From Psychrobacter piscatorii (GTDB lineage: Bacteria > Pseudomonadota > Gammaproteobacteria > Pseudomonadales > Moraxellaceae): a stretch of DNA of 32,118 nucleotides. Location of the stretch: the NCBI RefSeq assembly GCF_001444505.1, contig NZ_LNDJ01000067.1, forward strand, positions 1 through 32,118, in the 5' to 3' direction. This document shows, in pieces, positions 26,867 through 32,118 of this stretch (the first letter of the stretch is position 1; the number at the start of each line of letters is the position of its first letter). Made by a program: the position numbers and the translations under genes. The notes beneath the pieces were generated by a model. That model saw nothing but the letters and a program-made list of their open reading frames with translations, was not told the DNA's origin and made no database searches.

Positions 26867-27541
26867 TTATAAAGAATCAGGGCGGCGCTCTAATACTTCG
26901 TCAACCAAACCGTATTCTTTGGCTTCCTCAGCATCTAACCAAAAATCGCGCTCGACGTCTTTTTCGATTTTTTCGAGTGGCTGACCAGTACGCTCAGATA
27001 GGATCTGGTTCAAGCGTGCACGAGTTTTAAGGATTTCACGAGCATTGATCTCGATATCAGTCGCTTGACCTTGCGCGCCGCCTGATGGCTGGTGAATCAT
27101 CACGCGAGCATTGGCAAGTGAGTAGCGCTTGCCTTTTTGACCCGCGGCCAACAAGAATGAGCCCATGCTATAAGCACCGCCCATACAGATGGTGGATACT
27201 TCAGGTTTGATAAAGTTCATGGTATCAAAGATTGCCAAGCCTGCACTTACTGAACCGCCTGGTGAATTGATATACAAATGAATGTCTTTGTCAGGGTTTT
27301 CAGCTTCTAGAAATAGTAGCTGTGCAACGATAAGGTTAGCCATATGGTCTTCGACTTGACCTGTCAAAAAGATAACGCGCTCACGCAATAGGCGTGAAAA
27401 AATATCAAACGAGCGTTCACCGCGTGAAGACTGCTCAACCACCATTGGTACTAGCGCCGCTTGGGTGGTTTGTACTTCTTTGTGAGCGCTCATTAGCATA
27501 TCAAAATGTGGGTTAGCAGTGATGCGTTCATAATCTGTCAT
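26867..27541 (-). CDS. clpP: ATP-dependent Clp protease proteolytic subunit
   Basis: The 224-residue serine peptidase forms the barrel that degrades proteins unfolded by ClpX or ClpA. Catalytic Ser125 lies in [11 protein letters not shown] and His150 in MIHQPSGG; the [10 protein letters not shown] helix follows, with the family Asp later in the [13 protein letters not shown] segment. The residues before the catalytic Ser read GGAY rather than the common GQAA. A ~30-residue N-terminal stretch precedes the mature fold and is probably cleaved as a propeptide. AGGAC precedes the ATG. A heat-shock promoter match lies about 85 bases upstream. The trigger factor gene that often precedes clpP is absent. 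Confidence 0.97.
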   Translation of the reverse strand: MTDYERITANPHFDMLMSAHKEVQTTQAALVPMVVEQSSRGERSFDIFSRLLRERVIFLTGQVEDHMANLIVAQLLFLEAENPDKDIHLYINSPGGSVSAGLAIFDTMNFIKPEVSTICMGGAYSMGSFLLAAGQKGKRYSLANARVMIHQPSGGAQGQATDIEINAREILKTRARLNQILSERTGQPLEKIEKDVERDFWLDAEEAKEYGLVDEVLERRPDSL

Positions 27542-27626
27542 AGAAAAGTCCTATCGATAAAGGGATAAAATAAAAAACACTTAAAATGGTTTTATTGTCT
27601 GGTATGTTTTGTGCTAATGGGTAGTT

Positions 27627-27654
27627 TATAGGGGGACTACGTCCACTATTCAAG
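27627..27654 (-). promoter_or_regulatory. Putative heat-shock (sigma-32) promoter of clpP
   Basis: On the minus strand, CTTGAA (27654-27649) is followed by a 14-base spacer and CCCCTATA (27634-27627). This closely matches the RpoH consensus CTTGAA-N13..17-CCCCATNT. The predicted transcript start near 27620 gives a leader of about 80 bases. clpP is a known sigma-32 gene in E. coli, which supports the call. Confidence 0.7.
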
Positions 27655-28029
27655 CCTATAAAACCCGTTTGTACATAAAATAGATGAAAAAATGTGCTTC
27701 CTCTGTTTTTGTATTTTTTGCATGAATTGAGACGATATTAAAAAGCCGACAGTGAAAAAAGCAAGTGTCTGCTCAAGTACAGTCCGATCAGATGAATACC
27801 ATAAAGGCGTTGTCTCACACAGATATCATAAAACACAGAGATCGCAAATCGTGCTCTACCTTAGTTTTTAACATAGAATACCTGATTAACCGCCTTGCAA
27901 TCTACCTATCTTGCGACTCAATTGTGCAAATGTGGGTTGTCAAAAGAATCCTTAAGCGCATTCATTCATAGTTATTCTTATAAGTAGAAAGGGCAGCCTG
28001 ACATAGTGTGTTAATAGTCCAAGTTTGAA

Positions 28030-28046
28030 TGCTAAAAAATGGTGCA
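28030..28046 (+). promoter_or_regulatory. NtrC-like binding site 1 upstream of ureD
   Basis: TGCTAAAAAATGGTGCA matches the enteric NtrC consensus TGCACTAAAATGGTGCA at 14 of 17 positions, with a full GGTGCA half-site. It lies about 225 bases before the predicted sigma-54 transcript start. Confidence 0.55.
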
Positions 28047-28059
28047 TATTAACGAAAAA

Positions 28060-28076
28060 CGCCACAATTTGGTGCA
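28060..28076 (+). promoter_or_regulatory. NtrC-like binding site 2 upstream of ureD
   Basis: CGCCACAATTTGGTGCA matches the NtrC consensus at 11 of 17 positions, with an intact GGTGCA half-site and an imperfect dyad. It is exactly 30 bases from site 1, three helical turns, so both would lie on the same DNA face, as in glnA-type enhancers. Confidence 0.5.
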
Positions 28077-28183
28077 AATCGATATTTATCTAATGGTTAT
28101 CAGCGGTAAAAGGCTGATTAAAAAATAGCTAAACCAGCTTTATCGTGTTAGTAAGAAAAAATATACAGTCAAAACCAAAGTAA

Positions 28184-28196
28184 AATCATTATGTTG
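28184..28196 (+). promoter_or_regulatory. Putative IHF site in the ureD promoter
   Basis: AATCATTATGTTG fits the IHF consensus WATCARNNNNTTR at all but one fixed position. It lies between the NtrC-like sites and the -24/-12 element, where IHF bends DNA in many sigma-54 promoters. The motif is short and AT-rich, so a chance match is possible. Confidence 0.35.
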
Positions 28197-28238
28197 GGTG
28201 TAATAGTGGAGTGTATGTAAGAGTGTTTGCATATGAGT

Positions 28239-28253
28239 TGGCATAATGCTTGT
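28239..28253 (+). promoter_or_regulatory. Putative sigma-54 (-24/-12) promoter of the urease operon
   Basis: TGGCATAATGCTTGT matches the RpoN element TGGCAC-N5-TTGC, with the GG at -24 and the TTG at the exact spacing. Only the last base of the -12 (T for C) and one base of the -24 differ. The predicted start near 28265 gives a leader of about 77 bases before ureD. Confidence 0.6.
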
Positions 28254-28341
28254 ATAGACAGTGAAATTAACTGACTTTTTGGTCAGGAACCAGATTACTA
28301 GATTGTATTTAATGAGTAAAATGAGCAAATGAGTATATAAA

Positions 28342-29364
28342 ATGAGTTGGGCTTCTTCTTTAACATTGAGTTTTGACACTGTTAAGCGCAAAGATACTGC
28401 CAAAATTGCGGCTGCTACCGCTAAGACGCGTCTGTATCATCGCAAGCATACAGGCGCTTTGATGGTACAGCGAGCTCTATATCCTGAGCCACGTGTGCAG
28501 CAAGGCATTTGCCATATATTGATGTTATATCCGCCAGCAGGTATCGCAGGCGGTGATACGCTGACGATAGAGTTGCATTTAGACAATGGCAGCCATGCTG
28601 TTATCACCACACCAGGGGCGGGCAAGTGGTATGGTAATGACGGTGTCAGCCAAACACATAAAGCTCGGTCGGACGACAACGACACGCACCAAAGTATGAG
28701 CCAAGACAAGATAGCTGCCTATGCAAGCCAACATCTGCAAGCCAAACTCGCCGCACATGTTCGCTTAGAATGGCTACCACAAGAGAGTATTATTTATAAC
28801 GAAGCCAATATGCATGCAGTGAGCCGTTTTGATTTAGCTGACTCATCTAGCTTGCTGACTTGGGAGATTAGCGTATTTGGGCGGCAAGCATATGATGAAC
28901 AGTTCTTGCAAGGGCGCTACCATACTGGATTAAATATCTACCGAGAAGGTAAGGTTATCGTTACTGATCGGGTCAAACAGGCTGCCCAAAGTCGCTGGTT
29001 CTCATCAAACTTGGGACTAGCAGATCAGCATATTTATGGATCGTTTTGGGCAGTGCCAAGTTTGAGCGATGTACATGACAACGCTGCACTGTCTGCCTCT
29101 CCCGCACAATCAGACGAGACAGCCTTAGTAACGATGAAGCAATCATTAACCCGCTATCTAGACAATACCGTAGCAGCATTGCGCCAAGTCATTATTCAAG
29201 CACAATTGCCTGTTTACTGCACGCATAATTGCCAAGCGATCAATATCCGCTATATTGGCTCAGATGTACGCGGTTGTTTTGAGGCGTTTTATCATCTAAG
29301 AGAAGTCTTGCGAGATCATTGGTGGCAACTTGAGCCCTGTCGTCCGCGTATTTGGGACACCTAG
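28342..29364 (+). CDS. ureD: Urease accessory protein UreD
   Basis: A scaffold that binds apo-urease with UreF and UreG during nickel and CO2 insertion. Family landmarks are HTGALMVQRALYPE (36-49), HILMLYPPAGIAGGDTL (58-74), TTPGAGKWYG (89-98), RLEWLPQESIIYNEA (141-155) and the closing PRIWDT. At 340 residues it is about 60 longer than Klebsiella UreD. Extra hydrophilic segments lie near 102-130 (Asp/Gln/Ser/His-rich) and 241-262. No strong ribosome site is visible; several overlapping ATGAG repeats precede the chosen ATG. It is the first gene of the urease cluster, 78 bases before ureA. Confidence 0.95.
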   Translation: MSWASSLTLSFDTVKRKDTAKIAAATAKTRLYHRKHTGALMVQRALYPEPRVQQGICHILMLYPPAGIAGGDTLTIELHLDNGSHAVITTPGAGKWYGNDGVSQTHKARSDDNDTHQSMSQDKIAAYASQHLQAKLAAHVRLEWLPQESIIYNEANMHAVSRFDLADSSSLLTWEISVFGRQAYDEQFLQGRYHTGLNIYREGKVIVTDRVKQAAQSRWFSSNLGLADQHIYGSFWAVPSLSDVHDNAALSASPAQSDETALVTMKQSLTRYLDNTVAALRQVIIQAQLPVYCTHNCQAINIRYIGSDVRGCFEAFYHLREVLRDHWWQLEPCRPRIWDT

Positions 29365-29442
29365 GTTACGATTTTTGATAACTAAGCGATACAACCTGCT
29401 GGTCTGCAATCAGTTTCATAATAAATAAAATAAGGATTTTCC

Positions 29443-29745
29443 ATGCATCTGACGCCAACAGAAAAAGACAAGCTCATGCTATTTACCGCTGGCATGGTGG
29501 CTGAGCGCCGCAAAAACCGCGGCGTTAAGCTCAATTACCCCGAAGCCATCGCTTATATCAGTATGCTGCTGATGGAAGGGGCTAGAGATGGCAAAAGAGT
29601 GGCTGAATTAATGAGTGAAGGGGCTACTTACCTGTCTGCCGATGATGTCATGGAAGGGGTGGCAGAGATGGTCGATGAAGTGCAAATCGAGGCGACCTTC
29701 CCTGATGGGACCAAATTGGTCACGGTACACAATCCCATCGTATAG
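29443..29745 (+). CDS. ureA: Urease subunit gamma
   Basis: The smallest structural subunit of urease, 100 residues, exactly the family length. [71 protein letters not shown] are all typical. AAGGA lies 8 bases before the ATG. It is a free-standing gene, in contrast to the gamma-beta fusions of Helicobacter and some actinobacteria. The fused beta-alpha gene follows after 44 bases. Confidence 0.97.
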   Translation: MHLTPTEKDKLMLFTAGMVAERRKNRGVKLNYPEAIAYISMLLMEGARDGKRVAELMSEGATYLSADDVMEGVAEMVDEVQIEATFPDGTKLVTVHNPIV

Positions 29746-29789
29746 TTCTGTCTATCACTAAATGATCACTCCAAAATAAGGCGGCTCCC

Positions 29790-31964
29790 ATGCAAGCAGG
29801 CGAATATAACATCCAAGATGGTGACATTATCCTAAACCAAGGGCGACAAGTACAGACCATCAGTGTGAGTAATACTGGCGACAGACCGATCCAAATCGGC
29901 TCGCACTATCACTTCTACGAAGTCAATGATGCGCTGAGCTTTGATAGAGAGCAAACCCGTGGGTATCGCCTAAATATCATCTCTGGAACGGCAGTCCGTT
30001 TTGAGCCGGGGCAATCGCGAGAAGTGGAGCTGGTGGCTTATGCGGGTAAGCAGGAAGTATATGGCTTTGCAGGTCGCGTTATGGGCACGGTTCAACCAGA
30101 TAAGACCGATGAAAAGCAACTGGCTACTTCGCAAAAGCGGGTGAGTCGGCAGATTTATGCAGAGCATTTTGGTCCGACAACAGGGGATAAAGTGCGTCTT
30201 GCCGACACTGAGCTTTGGCTACAGGTTGAGGCTGATTTGACCAGCCATAAAGATACTGCTGTTGACCAAGCGAATACGTCACAAAGTGATGAAGGTACTA
30301 GCCGTACTACCGAGATTAAGGGTGAGGAAGTTAAGTTTGGCGGCGGCAAAGTTATCCGTGATGGTATGGGTCAAGGGCAACTGCTGGGCGCGGAAGTTGC
30401 AGATACCGTGATTACCAATGCGCTGGTTGTAGATTATACGGGTATCTACAAAGCCGATATCGGTATCAAAAATGGCCGTATCAGCGCGATCGGTAAAGCG
30501 GGCAATCCTGATATCCAGCCTGCCATCGATATTCCGATTGGCGGCGCGACCGAAATCATCGCTGGTGAAGGCAAAATCCTCACCGCAGGCGGCGTCGATA
30601 GTCATATTCACTTTATCGCGCCTCAGCAGTGTGAGACGGCACTGATGTCGGGGGTGACCACGATGCTAGGCGGTGGCACAGGCCCTGCCCAAGGTACGCT
30701 CGCGACTACTTGTACGCCGGGGGCATATCATATTGCCTCAATGCTACAATCTACCGATAGTATCCCCATGAATATTGGGCTATTGGGTAAAGGCAATGTG
30801 AGTGTGCCCACTCCAATTGCTGAGCAAATCGAAGCGGGTGCCGTGGGTCTAAAGCTACATGAAGATTGGGGTACGACGCCGCAAGCTATTGATAATTGTC
30901 TGAGCGTTGCTGACGATTATGATGTGCAAGTTGCGATTCATACTGACACGTTAAATGAAAGTGGCTATCTTGAGAGTACACTAGGCGCATTTAAAAACCG
31001 CTGTATTCATACCTTTCATACTGAAGGGGCAGGTGGTGGCCATGCGCCTGATATTCTAAAGGCCATTGGCGAGTCGCATGTGCTGCCATCTTCCACCAAT
31101 CCTACTAGGCCTTATACCGTCAATACTATTGACGAGCATCTCGATATGCTCATGGTTTGTCATCATCTAAGTCCAGCTATCGCAGAGGACGTAGCATTTG
31201 CCGAAAGCCGTATTCGTCAAGAAACCATCGCGGCTGAAGACATATTGCACGATTTGGGTGCTATCTCGATGATGAGTAGCGATTCACAAGCGATGGGGCG
31301 CGTGGGTGAAGTGGTCATTCGCACATGGCAGACGGCGCACAAAATGAAAGTTCAGCGTGGTCATCTGGCTCCAGATGCGACAGCACAAACAGAGCATCAA
31401 GCGCAGCATATTACTCTGACCGACTACGATCAAAGCGCGGACAATGATAACTTTCGCATCAAACGCTATATCGCAAAATATACGATAAATCCTGCGATTA
31501 CGCATGGTATTAGCGATATGGTCGGCTCCATTGAAGTGGGTAAATGGGCGGATATGGTGCTGTGGTCGCCCAAGTTTTTTGGGGTAAAACCTGAATGCAT
31601 CATCAAAGGCGGCTTGATCGCTGCGGTACCGATGGGCGATATCAACGCCTCTATTCCCACCCCTCAGCCTGTGCATTATCGTCCTATGTTTGCGTCGTAT
31701 CCAAAGTCAGTCGCCCAAACCAGTATCACCTTTATGTCGCAAGCCGCGATAGACAAACAAGTCGATAAGCAGCTTGGACTGACAAAAGTGATTCGGCCTG
31801 TCCACGGGATACGTGAGATTCGCAAAAGCGATATGCGCCTCAACAGCTACTGCCCAGATATGGACATCAATCCTGAGACCTACGAAGTACGTGCCGATGG
31901 CAAAACGCTTACCTGTGAGCCTGCTGAGGTACTGCCCATGGCACAGCGTTATTTTTTATTCTGA
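29790..31964 (+). CDS. Fused urease beta-alpha subunit (UreB-UreC)
   Basis: One uninterrupted 724-residue frame encodes both subunits. Residues 1-102 are a complete UreB ([36 protein letters not shown]), 103-117 a polar linker, and 118-724 the catalytic UreC. Nickel-site residues are all present: His272 and His274, carbamylated Lys355 in GLKLHEDWG, His384, His410 and Asp498; the flap has Cys457-His458. Against Klebsiella UreC there are two polar insertions, about 152-177 and 526-549. A GTG at 30141 (residue 118), after a weak AAAAGCGG, marks the usual UreC start and could allow internal initiation. AAGG precedes the ATG. The enzyme hydrolyses urea to ammonia and carbamate. Confidence 0.95.
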   Translation: MQAGEYNIQDGDIILNQGRQVQTISVSNTGDRPIQIGSHYHFYEVNDALSFDREQTRGYRLNIISGTAVRFEPGQSREVELVAYAGKQEVYGFAGRVMGTVQPDKTDEKQLATSQKRVSRQIYAEHFGPTTGDKVRLADTELWLQVEADLTSHKDTAVDQANTSQSDEGTSRTTEIKGEEVKFGGGKVIRDGMGQGQLLGAEVADTVITNALVVDYTGIYKADIGIKNGRISAIGKAGNPDIQPAIDIPIGGATEIIAGEGKILTAGGVDSHIHFIAPQQCETALMSGVTTMLGGGTGPAQGTLATTCTPGAYHIASMLQSTDSIPMNIGLLGKGNVSVPTPIAEQIEAGAVGLKLHEDWGTTPQAIDNCLSVADDYDVQVAIHTDTLNESGYLESTLGAFKNRCIHTFHTEGAGGGHAPDILKAIGESHVLPSSTNPTRPYTVNTIDEHLDMLMVCHHLSPAIAEDVAFAESRIRQETIAAEDILHDLGAISMMSSDSQAMGRVGEVVIRTWQTAHKMKVQRGHLAPDATAQTEHQAQHITLTDYDQSADNDNFRIKRYIAKYTINPAITHGISDMVGSIEVGKWADMVLWSPKFFGVKPECIIKGGLIAAVPMGDINASIPTPQPVHYRPMFASYPKSVAQTSITFMSQAAIDKQVDKQLGLTKVIRPVHGIREIRKSDMRLNSYCPDMDINPETYEVRADGKTLTCEPAEVLPMAQRYFLF

Positions 31965-32118
31965 TTTTTATTTTAAGATTTAAAGGCACATGACCAAAGG
32001 CTGTCTTAAAAAGCGTGACACAGGCTTATAGATAGCTGGTTTTGGCGTGATCTTCTCATTGATTGCTGACTGCCATTTTAGGCACTTTTATTATAGTCAA
32101 TCCCACTTAAAAATGTTA
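31965..32118 (+). other. Non-coding end of the window after the urease genes
   Basis: 154 AT-rich bases with no gene start that I can support. The expected ureE/F/G genes do not begin within it. No terminator hairpin is visible. A loose promoter-like TTGCTG (32063-32068) with AT-rich sequence downstream precedes the window edge. Confidence 0.4.

Larger units (their letters stand above)
27542..28341. other. 800-base regulatory region between clpP and ureD
   Basis: There is no supported gene here. The left part holds the clpP heat-shock promoter. The right part holds the NtrC-like sites, the IHF-like site and the sigma-54 element of the urease operon, listed separately. The middle (27660-28020) is AT-rich; a GTG-started open frame at 27765-27971 has no family resemblance and is not called. 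Confidence 0.55.

Noticed and set aside
27765..27971. GTG-started 68-residue open frame upstream of ureD
   Set aside because: No ribosome site, no recognisable family, and AT-rich chance-frame composition.
30279..30611. Minus-strand open frames inside ureBC, and similar shadows inside clpX, argS and the symporter gene
   Set aside because: They lie antisense to strongly conserved coding sequence and show no protein-family features; they are frame shadows.

Overview
The window looks like a chromosomal segment of a gammaproteobacterium of the family Moraxellaceae, most likely Psychrobacter. This rests on overall protein character and moderate GC, plus the mix of a VC_2705-type symporter with its DUF4212 partner, ETF-QO, CmoA/CmoB, argS followed by a SPOR protein, clpP-clpX and a urease cluster. 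It is mostly ordinary chromosome with no phage, integrase, IS element or CRISPR array. The assignment is inference from protein reading, not from a database search.

Layout. Bases 1-73 are the 3' end of a 5S rRNA and the rRNA-operon terminator, followed by a decayed copy of the 5S tail. From 0.2 to 6 kb: a pirin (-), a cytosolic 5'-nucleotidase and a rhomboid protease (+), an unknown membrane protein (-), and a two-gene sodium:solute symporter operon (-). A gene-poor stretch lies at 6.0-6.9 kb. From 6.9 to 12.6 kb: ETF-ubiquinone oxidoreductase (-), a DUF1285 protein, glutamate racemase, a DUF4062-like protein carrying an in-frame hexanucleotide repeat, and a small acidic protein (+). From 12.7 to 16.5 kb, all minus: an MltB-type lytic transglycosylase, a broken DUF1499 gene (frameshift plus in-frame stop), thiopurine methyltransferase and MsrA. 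From 16.7 to 19.6 kb: cmoA-cmoB for wobble-uridine modification, a 5'-truncated DUF1176 gene and a DUF2788 protein. From 20 to 25 kb: argS, an FtsN-like SPOR protein, an orphan PTS IIC-type membrane protein and an SDR oxidoreductase. From 25.4 to 27.7 kb: clpP-clpX (-), preceded by a good heat-shock (sigma-32) promoter match.

The last 4 kb are the most interesting part. A urease cluster, ureD-ureA-ureBC, has the beta and alpha subunits fused into one 724-residue ORF while gamma stays separate. UreD and the alpha part carry extra hydrophilic loops that are absent from the Klebsiella-type proteins I recall. Upstream of ureD there is what looks like a complete nitrogen-control promoter: two NtrC-like sites exactly 30 bp apart, an IHF-like site and a sigma-54 -24/-12 element. 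Urease would release ammonia from urea under nitrogen limitation. The remaining accessory genes (ureE, F, G) are not in the window.

Two pseudogenes within 5 kb of each other (DUF1499, DUF1176), a 5S remnant and a gene desert with a convergent-style terminator show local gene decay.
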